Shown: piece by piece, positions 1 to 6,200 of the stretch | Position numbering within the stretch: position 1 is the stretch's first letter | How the letters are laid out: each line of letters starts with the position of its first letter | Assembly: GCA_035536235.1 (NCBI GenBank) | Contig: DATLOQ010000049.1 | Span: forward strand, 1 to 8,434 | Reading direction: 5' to 3' | Length of the DNA: 8,434 nt | DNA from: DATLNF01 sp035536235 | GTDB lineage: Bacteria > Actinomycetota > Actinomycetes > BP-191 | Translations under genes and position numbers: made by a program | The notes under the pieces: model-generated | Told to the model about the DNA's origin: nothing | Seen by the model: the letters and a program-made list of their open reading frames with translations, nothing else | The model's database searches: none

Positions 1-69
1 AAGCGCGAAGCGCACGCATCGCGCACCTCCACCACGAGCAGCTCCGCTGGGGCGGAAAACCCCTCTTCA

Positions 70-316
70 GCCGCGGAAACCGTATTCCGGGAAGCGCTGG
101 GGGACCAGGCATGGGAATCGTTCCCCGAGCAGCTCAAGGAGTTTGTTCATTGGAGTCAGCTCCGCGGTCCTGGCGGAGATCAGGGGCAAAGGCCTCGACC
201 TCAGCGAGGAACCCCTCGACGTCAGCATCGAGGAGCTGGCCGGGATAGGCCAGCCAACCCTGATCGTCTCCGCGGAGGACTCGCCGGAAGTCTGACGGCG
301 CGTGAACGACCGCCTC
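70..316 (+). pseudogene. alpha/beta-hydrolase remnant (C-terminal part, frameshift plus in-frame stop)
   Basis: Two reading frames together spell the cap and C-terminal part of an alpha/beta-fold hydrolase. Frame 1 (about 70-153) gives AAETVFREALGDQAWESFPE, which resembles the 'vlGpgAWeqlP' cap segment of this family. Frame 2 (152-316) gives a segment ending GIGQPTLIVSAEDSPEV, the usual 'I..PtLlvsaedSp' strand before the catalytic Asp/His region. A TGA at 293-295 follows, after which the same frame resumes with RRVNDRL, as in 'SPevFRRVNDRLA', so the stop seems to replace one residue. The nucleophile elbow is absent (it would lie upstream) and the His-bearing C-terminus is cut off at about 316, where methyltransferase-like sequence begins. 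Bases 1-69 could not be assigned. Family assignment is from pattern memory; that it is broken follows directly from the frames. Confidence 0.6.
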
Positions 317-317
317 C

Positions 318-419
318 GACGGCGCCGAATACCACCTCAGCCGCGGCGACTGGATCCGGCTGCTCCGCACCAACGGCTTCGAGACGGTCGCCCACTCAAT
401 TCGGCTGTGGCAGCGATGA
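318..419 (+). pseudogene. SAM-dependent methyltransferase C-terminal fragment
   Basis: Frame 3 reads DGAEYHLSRGDWIRLLRTNG then FETVAHS, the characteristic 'EyHL.hGdWi.lLr..GFeV' C-terminal element of actinobacterial class I SAM-dependent methyltransferases. The SAM-binding motifs are missing: upstream of about 317 the sequence belongs to the hydrolase remnant in another frame, and a TGA lies in this frame at 303-305. The normal ending (an 'IELRP'-like tail) is replaced from about 400 by sequence that reads better as a PIN-domain fragment on the minus strand, so the TGA at 417-419 is probably accidental. It is a short piece truncated on both sides and is not expected to make a functional product. 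Confidence 0.6.
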
Positions 420-510
420 CGAGATCGGGAAGCCGAAAGTTCCGGTGCTGGCTTGCCGAGGCCAGCTCCCGGGGTACGTCCAGCGCGCGATCCATGGCCT
501 CGGTGGACCA
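391..510 (-). pseudogene. VapC-type PIN-domain toxin fragment
   Basis: The minus strand reads TEAMDRALDVPRELASASQH followed by RNFRLPDLVIAATAELSG. This matches the 'dRALeVQr.LA..gqHR...iPDLLIAATAElaGl' middle-to-C-terminal stretch of VapC PIN-domain endoribonucleases, including the conserved Asp of the 'PDL' helix. The N-terminal half with the first acidic residues, the final 'hyD.Dyd' strand and any VapB antitoxin are absent. The fragment runs antisense into the methyltransferase remnant at about 391-400 and lies 3' of the NYN gene on the same strand. It is a relic of a third toxin-antitoxin module in the window. Confidence 0.55.
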
Positions 511-564
511 GGCAGCACCGGCAGCCCGGCGGCACGAGGCCATCGGGCCCCCGCCGTGGTGGCG

Positions 565-1065
565 TCAGCCGGATACGCGCAGCAGGTAGTCGCCGACGTC
601 GTCGTCCCACTCCATGGTGATCAGGTCACGCGCGCGGGCCGCCTTGGCGAAGGACAGGAAGCTGTTGAAGCCGTAGCGCTTCTCGCTGAAGTCGGGTAGG
701 CGCTTGCGCAGCTGGTTGTTGAGCCCGCTCAGCTGGGGCGGCGCGCCCGACGCCTGCAGCTCACGGACGACATCGATGAGCAGCCGGAAGGCGTGGTCGT
801 CTGCCGAGTCGACCTCGGGGAACGTGATGTGCTGGGGGATCTCGATGAGCTCGACGTGCGCCCGGGCGAGCAGCCGGCGGTCGGCGTCGAAGTAGGACCA
901 GTCGGCGTAGGCCCGGCGCACCACCACCCGCCCCCGCTCGGCGAGCGCGTCGGCCACCGGGCCGAAGTCGAAGGGCGAGACCCCCAACCCGTCGCGCGCT
1001 CCGATCGCGAGGTTCTCGTAATCGAGGAACAGGGCGATGCGTTCAGTCGTCGTTGGCCACTGCAC
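565..1065 (-). CDS. NYN/OST-HTH (LOTUS) protein with internal deletion in the NYN domain
   Basis: This 166-aa reading frame has two recognisable pieces. Residues about 9-78 are the N-terminal half of a NYN (PIN-like, LabA/DUF88-type) nuclease domain, beginning ALFLDYENLA with the first catalytic Asp at residue 15 and containing the family pattern VVRRAYADWSYFDADRR. Residues about 86-166 are an OST-HTH/LOTUS putative RNA-binding domain (LSGLNNQLRKRLPDFSEKRY, then MEWDDDVGDYLLRV). Full-length relatives are normally about twice as long. Here the second half of the NYN domain, which carries the 'DIK' and 'GDSDF' acidic residues, and the linker are missing, with the join near residues 78-80. The frame stays open, so a protein could still be made, but nuclease activity is unlikely. 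The start is a GTG with GGGAG only 3 nt upstream; no ATG precedes the domain. It is divergent from the DUF6398 gene across an 89-bp spacer. Confidence 0.7.
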   Translation of the reverse strand: MQWPTTTERIALFLDYENLAIGARDGLGVSPFDFGPVADALAERGRVVVRRAYADWSYFDADRRLLARAHVELIEIPQHITFPEVDSADDHAFRLLIDVVRELQASGAPPQLSGLNNQLRKRLPDFSEKRYGFNSFLSFAKAARARDLITMEWDDDVGDYLLRVSG

Positions 1066-1116
1066 GCGCTCCCAGGGCTGGTCCAGCCCGCAGCGTACGG
1101 CCCAGCGGTGACCACC

Positions 1117-1141
1117 GTGCTGCCCGAGGTCCGGGCAGCAC
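1117..1141. repeat. perfect 10-bp inverted repeat in the divergent spacer
   Basis: The left arm GTGCTGCCCG (1117-1126) and right arm CGGGCAGCAC (1132-1141) are exact reverse complements separated by AGGTC. The repeat ends 13 nt before the chosen GTG start of the DUF6398 gene and lies 51 nt upstream of the NYN start. It could be an operator for one or both divergent genes, or an RNA hairpin in the DUF6398 leader. No T-run follows, so a terminator is unlikely. Confidence 0.6.
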
Positions 1142-1154
1142 TAGCCTTCGCCGG

Positions 1155-2960
1155 GTGTCCAAGCGATCCCGCAGGCCGAAGTCGAAGCCCGGACGTCCAG
1201 GGCAGCACAGGCAGGGCGGGCGGACACCACCGCGGCGACGGCCCGGAACCGGCGAGCCCGACCTGGTGCGCAACGTCGCGGCCGCTCTGGCCGAGGACCA
1301 CCCGCTCGCCCTTCTGGAGCTGGTGAGCGCGCTGCTGGCCGCGCTCGACCCGCCCCGTCGCAGCCCCTTTGAGCGGGAGCCGGAGCCCGACACCCCGTCC
1401 CGAGAGGAGCTCATCCAGACCTGCCTCGAGGTCGACCTGCCCGAGACCTCGGCGCTGCTAGCCGTGACCGCCGGGCTCGCCGGTGACGAGATGCTGCGGC
1501 GCCGGGTCCACCGCGAGATCACCACCCGGACCCACGCCCTGCCGCGCTGGCTCGCCGACCTGCATCGCGCCGCTCCTGCCCCCCGGGTGGTCGAAGTGGT
1601 CCATGTCCTCGGCGACGGCGACAACATCATGGTCGGCGTGCGCCTGCCGGGCGGGCCCGAGCTCACCGCGGTGGTGTACGTCGACCACAACATGGGCACG
1701 CTGGTCAAGGACGCCTTCGTCGTCCCTGAGCCGGTGGACGACCTGGTCGAACGGATGCTCACCGTGGCCGACGACCCGGACACGCAGGCGCGCGACATCG
1801 ATCCGGCCGCCGCCCGCGCCCGGATCACCGAGGCGATCGAACTCGGCGCGATCAGCTTTCCGCCCTTCGAGTCCGACACCTGGCCGGCCTGCCGCCCGCT
1901 CGTCGAGTGGGCCACGGCCATGCTGCCCGCGGGCGGCACCGGCTACCAGCGGCCCAACTGGGACGATGACGCGCGGGCGGCGCTCATCGAGCGGTTCCTC
2001 GCCGCACCGTCCGGGGCCGGGTTCGACGACGCCGACCACCGAGGCCTGCTCGACTCGCTGCTGTGGTTCGGCACCGACTACGGCCCAGGCGACCCGCTGC
2101 GCTGGAGCCCGGTCGCGGTGGAGATCCTGCTCGGCGACTGGATCCCCCGCAAGATCGTCGCCGAGGTGCCCTTCCTGGTCAAGGCCCCCGACCTGCTGCG
2201 CGCGTTCATCCGCTTCAGCCACCACGAGCGCGGCATCCGCCCCGAGCTGACCACCCGGACCCTCGGCGCCGTCGACGAGTGCGAGCCGGAGTACCAGCGG
2301 CTCATCCGCTCCCCGCGCCCGCAGGGTCCAGCCGCGCTGCTGGCGGCGATGGGCGTCCCTGGCATGGAAGGCCCGTGGCCCTCGCCGGGCGCTCTGCCGG
2401 ACGACGGACCGGACCAGTACCACGAGATCATGCTCGACACCCTGCGCCGCGCGGTCGGGGGCGAGGACATCCTGGAGGAACTCGACTCGGAGCCGCTGCC
2501 CGACGAGGCCTTCGCCTGGGACGCGATCCAAGCCGACGTCCACGACCGGGTCGCCGAGGTGCTCGGCCTGGTCGATCAGTGCTGTGACGAGCTGCTCGAC
2601 GTCGAGTACCGCACCGCCTGCCGCCGGCTCCTGGCCCGCGCCGCGGCCGCCGACCCGGAGATCTTCCGCCGCCGGAGCCGGGCCGCCACCGCCGCCGCGG
2701 CCATCTGCTGGGTGATCGGCAAGGCCAACAAGCTCTTCGAGCCCGACGGCAAGCCCTACCTGCTGGTCAAGGACCTGGTGGGGCACTTCGGCATCGGCCA
2801 GAGCAGCGTCTCACAACGCAGCGAACCGTTCCTCCGCGCGGTCGGCGTCGACCCCCACCAGTACGGCGCGATGAACCTGCGCTCACCGGACTACCTGACC
2901 TCCACGCGCCGGGCCCGGATCATCGCCCTGCGCGACCGCTACCGGGCCATGCACACCTGA
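1155..2960 (+). CDS. large protein of unknown function with C-terminal DUF6398 domain
   Basis: This is an intact 601-aa protein. It opens with a very basic tail (SKRSRRPKSKPGRPGQHRQG, residues 2-21), followed by about 440 residues of a conserved-looking globular region. Parts that read as strongly constrained include VVEVVHVLGDGDNIMVGVRL and FGTDYGPGDPLRWSPVAVEI. Residues about 469-601 match DUF6398: CCDELLDVEYRTACRRLLAR, then KANKLFEPDG, then a helix-turn-helix-like DLVGHFGIGQSSVSQRSEPF. The frame is open upstream to an ATG at 1053, but that adds 34 low-complexity residues and overlaps the divergent NYN start. The GTG at 1155 begins exactly at the basic 'SKRSRRPKS' segment, so I chose it, although there is no clear ribosome binding site. 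There is no signal peptide or membrane segment. The basic tail and HTH-like end suggest nucleic-acid contact, but its function is unknown. It is the longest intact gene here, and no partner gene lies on its strand. Confidence 0.85.
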   Translation: MSKRSRRPKSKPGRPGQHRQGGRTPPRRRPGTGEPDLVRNVAAALAEDHPLALLELVSALLAALDPPRRSPFEREPEPDTPSREELIQTCLEVDLPETSALLAVTAGLAGDEMLRRRVHREITTRTHALPRWLADLHRAAPAPRVVEVVHVLGDGDNIMVGVRLPGGPELTAVVYVDHNMGTLVKDAFVVPEPVDDLVERMLTVADDPDTQARDIDPAAARARITEAIELGAISFPPFESDTWPACRPLVEWATAMLPAGGTGYQRPNWDDDARAALIERFLAAPSGAGFDDADHRGLLDSLLWFGTDYGPGDPLRWSPVAVEILLGDWIPRKIVAEVPFLVKAPDLLRAFIRFSHHERGIRPELTTRTLGAVDECEPEYQRLIRSPRPQGPAALLAAMGVPGMEGPWPSPGALPDDGPDQYHEIMLDTLRRAVGGEDILEELDSEPLPDEAFAWDAIQADVHDRVAEVLGLVDQCCDELLDVEYRTACRRLLARAAAADPEIFRRRSRAATAAAAICWVIGKANKLFEPDGKPYLLVKDLVGHFGIGQSSVSQRSEPFLRAVGVDPHQYGAMNLRSPDYLTSTRRARIIALRDRYRAMHT

Positions 2961-3025
2961 GCCCGGGGCCCGTTGCGGGGAAGTGCGCGGGTGCTAGCTA
3001 CTTCGACCTGAAGAAGATACGACCA

Positions 3026-3412
3026 TCAGTCCATGATCTCGTTCAGCGCGAGCAGGTTGCCTTCGGTGTCCTTCAGGAAGGCCGACTTGACGGGTCCGAA
3101 GCCCATCACCTCGCCGTGTTGAACACCCTCCCGGCCGGCGAAGCTCGCGGAGGCGGGGAGCGGCTGAAACCTGTCGCCGCGTGCCTTGAGGGCGTCGACG
3201 AGCTCCTCGATGCGCTCGACCATAAAGCTGACCACCGAGTAGGGCGGCGGGATCCGGTCGGGGATCTCGCTGATAACGATGCTCGTACCGGCGCCGGCCC
3301 GGAACATCATCGGGTCGTCCTCATGGCCGGAGACGAGCTTGAGCCCGAGCACGTCGCGGTAGAAGGCGCGGGCGCGGTCGCCGTCCTGGGCGGGTGGAGG
3401 AGTCTGGATCGA
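3026..3412 (-). pseudogene. VOC-family (glyoxalase/bleomycin-resistance-like) protein, 5' end lost
   Basis: The reading frame encodes a vicinal oxygen chelate protein: DGDRARAFYRDVLGLKL, then a central strand PYSVVSFMVERIEELVDALK, and a typical ending FLKDTEGNLLALNEI whose Glu corresponds to the usual metal-ligand position. The recognisable homology starts SIQT at about 3412, directly after the hepT stop (3416-3418) and in the same frame as hepT. There is no ATG, GTG or TTG before the family's first strand. The only start is a GTG inside the first helix at 3352, giving 108 aa (3026-3352) without the first beta strand. The usual 'pvp.s.qDra' stretch also looks a residue short. The gene was probably truncated when it was joined behind hepT. 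A shortened product from 3352 is possible but is unlikely to fold as a complete VOC module. Confidence 0.6.
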
Positions 3413-3415
3413 TCC

Positions 3416-3826
3416 TCAGCTCGCGAGTCGGGCCACTGCGGTGGCGAACGCGTCGAGATCGGGTAGTCCGGTGGCGAGCGCCTCGTGCACGCGGACATCG
3501 TCGATCTCGTCGTAGACGTGCACCAGACGGTTCCGCAACCCGGCGAGGCCACGGAGCCGGCCCGCCAGCGCGTCGTCGATGACGCCGTACTCGTGCAGAA
3601 CAGTGAAGCTATCGCCGAAGTCACGCGGGGCCCGCCAGCCCTCCGAGGCAATGACGTGGTTCGCCAGATCGATGCAGGTCTGCGCTGCGACCTGGACGAG
3701 GTACCGGCCGGCATACACCTCGTGCCGCAGGTACTCGGCAACCGGCAGATCGCGCAGCCGTCGCAGCTCGCGTAGATAGCCGGCGAGCAGCTCCAGACGC
3801 TGGTGAATCCGGTCGAGGTCAACCAT
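3416..3826 (-). CDS. hepT: HEPN-domain ribonuclease toxin HepT (DUF86)
   Basis: This 136-aa all-helical protein belongs to the HepT/DUF86 family and is full length for it. The catalytic RX4HXY motif is present: Arg98, His103 and Tyr105 within GLRNRLVHVYDEID. In characterised HEPN/MNT modules the Arg and His form the RNase site, and the partner MNT nucleotidyltransferase AMPylates the Tyr to neutralise the toxin. The upstream helix YLVQVAAQTCIDLANHVIAS is also typical. The ATG at 3826 overlaps the end of the antitoxin gene by 8 bp (ATGGTTGA), so antitoxin and toxin are likely translationally coupled with the antitoxin made first. Family and mechanism are established knowledge; activity here is inferred from motif conservation. 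Confidence 0.9.
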   Translation of the reverse strand: MVDLDRIHQRLELLAGYLRELRRLRDLPVAEYLRHEVYAGRYLVQVAAQTCIDLANHVIASEGWRAPRDFGDSFTVLHEYGVIDDALAGRLRGLAGLRNRLVHVYDEIDDVRVHEALATGLPDLDAFATAVARLAS

Positions 3827-4220
3827 CCAGCCCCCGCACCGCTACCCGGCGCAGAAAGTGATCGCGGTGTGCCCGCTGGGTGGGCAGGAAATCGAAGTAC
3901 TCGCTGCGGGTGCGGACCTCGAAGGCGACCCGGCCGGGCTCGTCTACGCTGTACAGCAGCCGGCCCTCCTCGAGCACCCGTCCGCGCACCCGTAGCGGCG
4001 CCCGCCGCAGATCGACCAGGTCGACCGCGGGCACCCGCAGCGCCTGCGCCAACCGGTCGGCCAAGCCCGCCTCCGCAAGGAGATCAAGCGGGCGTCCCGG
4101 CATGATCGCGATATCCGCGTCGCTGGTCGGGCGGTGTCGGCCGGTCGCTCGCGAACCGAACAGGTAAGCAAACTGGACGCCCGCCGTGGCGAGCACCCGA
4201 TCCACGGCGGAGATGCTCAT
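3819..4220 (-). CDS. mntA: MNT-type nucleotidyltransferase antitoxin MntA
   Basis: This 133-aa minimal nucleotidyltransferase has the intact signature GSX10DXD: FGSRATGRHRPTSDADIAI, with Gly22-Ser23 and the metal-binding Asp34 and Asp36. A third acidic position lies in PAVDLVDLRR (Asp67 or Asp70). The family antitoxin AMPylates its HepT partner. The reading frame extends upstream to 4319, but the ATG at 4220 immediately precedes the conserved N-terminus (SISAVDRVLATAGVQFAYL), and an upstream start would run into the ATPase gene. There is no strong ribosome binding site. It sits 11 bp after the ATPase stop and overlaps hepT by 8 bp, so the three genes are probably co-transcribed. Confidence 0.88.
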   Translation of the reverse strand: MSISAVDRVLATAGVQFAYLFGSRATGRHRPTSDADIAIMPGRPLDLLAEAGLADRLAQALRVPAVDLVDLRRAPLRVRGRVLEEGRLLYSVDEPGRVAFEVRTRSEYFDFLPTQRAHRDHFLRRVAVRGLDG

Positions 4221-4231
4221 GGGCGCCGAGC

Positions 4232-5575
4232 CTACCCGCGGGGTCGAGCCAGAGAACCGTGCCAGCCGTTTTGCTCGCCGGGCACGGGTGGATGTCGGCA
4301 CGGTCCGGTGATCTCCCACAGGGCGCTCACTGGAACGGCCCGCAGGCGCGGGCCGAACGGAAGCGTCTGGGTGCCCGTGTAGAGGACGAACCCGGCGACG
4401 AAGTCCTCATCCAGCCGGTCCGCGAGGTGTCGCAGCCCGCGAAAGTCGTCGGATCGCACCGTGGAGGAAGCCTTGACCTCGATGCCGACCACTCGCCCCT
4501 GCCGGTCCTCCAGCACTGCGTCCACCTCGGTGCCGTCCTTGGTGCGGTAATGGGACAGCTCGACCCGCCGCCGCGACCAGGTCAGCTGGCGGGCGAGCTC
4601 CGTCAGGACGAAGCCCTCCAGCAAAGGCCCGAACGGGCCTCCGGGCCGCAGCAGGCTGCGGGCGTCGGCGTCGAGCAGGTTCCCCGCGACACCGGAGTCG
4701 ACGAACGAGACCTTCGGGGTTCCGACCGCGCGGCTGGACACGTTCCGCGACCAAGCGGGGATTCGCTTGATCAAGAAGACTTCCTCGAGCAGGCTCAGGT
4801 AGCGGTGGACCGTCCGCGCGGAGACCTGGAGATCGTTGCTCAGCGCGTTGCCAACCAGGAGCTGCCCCGAGCGGGCCGCGAGCAGCCGCAGCAAGGCGCA
4901 CAGCTGCGCCGGCCGTTCGATCTCCGACAGCTGGCTGACGTCGCGCGCCACCAGATCGGCGACGTAGGAGTCGAAGAAGCGTTCCCGGCGAGCTGGGTTG
5001 GCACGAGCAACGGCCCCGGGGAAGCCGCCCCTGACGATCCGCTCGGCGTACTCGCCGCGGCTGACTGCGCTCGTGTGGTGCAGCACCCCGGCATCGGTGA
5101 ACGCGGCATCGACGAAGCCTTCCTGCAGGCCGTCGATCTCGCCCTGCGAGAATGGCCACAGCTCGACCGTCTCGGTGCGGCCTGGAAGGGTGTCGGGGAG
5201 TGCCCGAAGCCCGAGTACCCGCGCGGAGCCGGTCAGCAGATACCGCCCCGGCCGCGGGTCGGCGTCGACCTGCTCTTTGATCGCGAGCAGCAGTTCCGGA
5301 ACCCGCTGGATCTCGTCGATCACCATGAGTTCGCCGAAATCGACGAAACCGGTCGGATCGGACGCTGCTGCCTGCCGGGTCACCGCGGAGTCGAGGTTGC
5401 GCCACTCCGCGCTGCGATCCTTGGCCAGCACCCGGACCAGCGTGCTCTTGCCGCACTGCCGGGCGCCGGTGACCAGCACGACGCGAGTGTCGGCCAGGGC
5501 GTCGGCCACGATGCTCGCCGCGCGCCGCGGTAGCACTCGGCCCAGAGGGGTCGCGCCGACGCCTGTCACGTCCAC
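4232..5575 (-). CDS. AAA_14 / DUF4143 family ATPase
   Basis: This is an intact ATPase of the 'ATP-binding protein, DUF4143' type. Counting from the GTG at 5575 (447 aa), Walker A is GARQCGKST (37-45), Walker B is MVIDEIQ (84-90), and an LTGSAR sensor-like motif lies at 114-119. The DUF4143 part follows with GGFPGAV (183-189), a winged-helix stretch LSNDLQVSARTVHRYLSLLE and KVSFVDSG. The C-terminus carries a nuclease-fold-like pattern, GTEVDAVLE then GIEVKAS. No catalytic activity beyond ATP binding is established for most family members. The frame runs on to a GTG at 5617, but that extension crosses a hairpin (5581-5605) and reads like junk; GTGs at 5569 and 5536 are also possible. It is the first gene of the minus-strand block with mntA and hepT. 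Confidence 0.85.
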   Translation of the reverse strand: MDVTGVGATPLGRVLPRRAASIVADALADTRVVLVTGARQCGKSTLVRVLAKDRSAEWRNLDSAVTRQAAASDPTGFVDFGELMVIDEIQRVPELLLAIKEQVDADPRPGRYLLTGSARVLGLRALPDTLPGRTETVELWPFSQGEIDGLQEGFVDAAFTDAGVLHHTSAVSRGEYAERIVRGGFPGAVARANPARRERFFDSYVADLVARDVSQLSEIERPAQLCALLRLLAARSGQLLVGNALSNDLQVSARTVHRYLSLLEEVFLIKRIPAWSRNVSSRAVGTPKVSFVDSGVAGNLLDADARSLLRPGGPFGPLLEGFVLTELARQLTWSRRRVELSHYRTKDGTEVDAVLEDRQGRVVGIEVKASSTVRSDDFRGLRHLADRLDEDFVAGFVLYTGTQTLPFGPRLRAVPVSALWEITGPCRHPPVPGEQNGWHGSLARPRG

Positions 5576-5580
5576 CAGGA

Positions 5581-5605
5581 TGCCACGAGAAGCCTCGCTG
5601 TGGCA
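5581..5605. repeat. imperfect palindrome upstream of the ATPase gene
   Basis: TGCCAC (5581-5586) pairs with GTGGCA (5600-5605), and inside it GAG (5587-5589) can pair with CTC (5594-5596), leaving a small bulge. It lies 5 nt upstream of the preferred ATPase start, so it could be an operator or leader hairpin for the ATPase-mntA-hepT block, or a REP-like palindrome. No T-run follows on either strand. Confidence 0.45.
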
Positions 5606-5649
5606 CGCTGGACGCACCTGAACTGGCGCGTTGGTCGCACTCTCGCTGG

Positions 5650-5894
5650 CACGCCTGTCGTGAGCGCTCCGGTGCCGGTGGCGATGAAGGCCGGCCCGGC
5701 TCCACGTCGTCGCCGTTGGCGCCCGTCAGGACGCGGTACAGCAGGCGCAGCAGGCGGGGAAGGCCGGGCCGGAAATGCGCGTCGGCGAAGAACAACTTCC
5801 CACCTGGCCGCAGCGCGGCGTGGACACGTTCCACGGCAGCGTCCAGGTCCGGCATGGTGCTCAGCGAGAAGGACGCGACGGCAGCGTCGTCGCT
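5650..5894 (-). pseudogene. class I SAM methyltransferase remnant, 5' half lost and frameshifted
   Basis: From 5894 downwards the minus strand reads DDAAVASFSLSTMPDLDAA, then ALRPGGKLFFADAHFRPGLP and LLYRVLTGANGDDV. This is the post-motif II/III region of UbiE-like methyltransferases ('vvcsLvLs.vpD...al.E..RvLrPGG.l.f.dah'). The SAM-binding N-terminal half (motif I GxGxG) is absent. After about 5697 the frame breaks: the first frame continues as low-complexity residues, while a second frame gives AFIATGTGAL (down to about 5662), which looks like the family's terminal strand. Roughly 15 residues therefore appear deleted, with a frame change. It faces the TetR remnant head to head. Confidence 0.65.
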
Positions 5895-5918
5895 GAGCTG
5901 CCGGCCCCTCCGCCGCCG

Positions 5919-6187
5919 CGCGAGGCCGTGCGCGCGCTGCTGGTCCAGTTGCTGCCGCTCGATGAGCAGCGCCGTGACGAGGGGCATTCGCTGTTCGCGT
6001 TCCTCGCCGAGGGTGTGCGAGAGGGGCCCATCGGCGAGCGTATGCGCACCGGCATGGCGCAGCTGCGCGAGTTCGTCACGACGCAAGCGTGCTCGGGGGC
6101 TACCTCACTCCCGAAGGCGCACTCGCAGCTCTCGACGCCCACCTTGACGGCGTCTTCGCCAGGACGCCGCCGGAGGCGTCTGCCTGA
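5919..6187 (+). pseudogene. TetR/AcrR-family regulator remnant (ligand-binding domain only)
   Basis: Frame 3 from about 5919 reads REAVRALLVQLLPLDEQRRD, then LFAFLAEGVREG and MAQLREFVTTQ, the C-terminal ligand-binding/dimerisation region typical of actinobacterial TetR proteins. At about 6086-6092 the frame changes, and frame 2 continues LGGYLTPEGALAALDAHLDG then VFARTPPEASA to a TGA at 6185-6187, matching the usual 'ltpe.alaaLdahLDGl' ending. The N-terminal helix-turn-helix DNA-binding domain is missing, since sequence upstream of about 5919 belongs to the opposing methyltransferase. The fragment has no start and cannot act as a repressor. A GACGCC/GGCGTC inverted repeat (6163-6180) lies in its last codons. 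Confidence 0.65.
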
Positions 6188-6200
6188 CGTTCCGTCAAGG

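Noticed and set aside
134..610. 158-aa minus-strand frame across the left end
   Set aside because: It crosses four unrelated relics, has low-complexity Arg/Pro/Ser stretches and no start context. The plus-strand hydrolase and methyltransferase readings fit better.
1053..1154. Upstream ATG start for the DUF6398 protein (34 extra residues)
   Set aside because: The extension is Ala/Arg/Pro-rich, overlaps the divergent NYN start and includes the palindrome; the basic 'SKRSRRPKS' segment at the GTG 1155 looks like the natural N-terminus.
960..1187. 14-bp direct repeat GGCCGAAGTCGAAG at 960-973 and 1174-1187
   Set aside because: The two copies fall in different genes, strands and frames (NYN and DUF6398 coding) and have no flanking structure, so chance in GC-rich DNA is likely.
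1458..2786. 442-aa open frame on the minus strand
   Set aside because: Antisense to the DUF6398 gene, with a biased residue mix and no domain. The plus-strand frame has the expected third-position G/C pattern.
2969..2979. CCCG-TTG-CGGG hairpin after the DUF6398 stop as a terminator
   Set aside because: The stem is only 4 bp with a 3-nt loop and no T-run follows, so it is too weak to call.
4259..5533. 424-aa open frame on the plus strand
   Set aside because: It lies entirely antisense to the ATPase gene, is Arg/Gly/Gln-rich with no recognisable motif, and the minus strand has clear Walker motifs. It is a high-GC shadow.
4407..6086. 559-aa minus-strand frame that begins with methyltransferase-like sequence and continues through the ATPase region
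   Set aside because: Only residues about 66-130 are methyltransferase-like. The remainder is the ATPase gene read out of frame and its first 60 residues are antisense to the TetR remnant, so it is not a fusion protein.
6163..6180. GACGCC/GGCGTC inverted repeat as a terminator between the TetR and Clp-N remnants
   Set aside because: It is a 6-bp stem inside the last TetR codons with no T-run, and such stems are frequent in GC-rich coding DNA.
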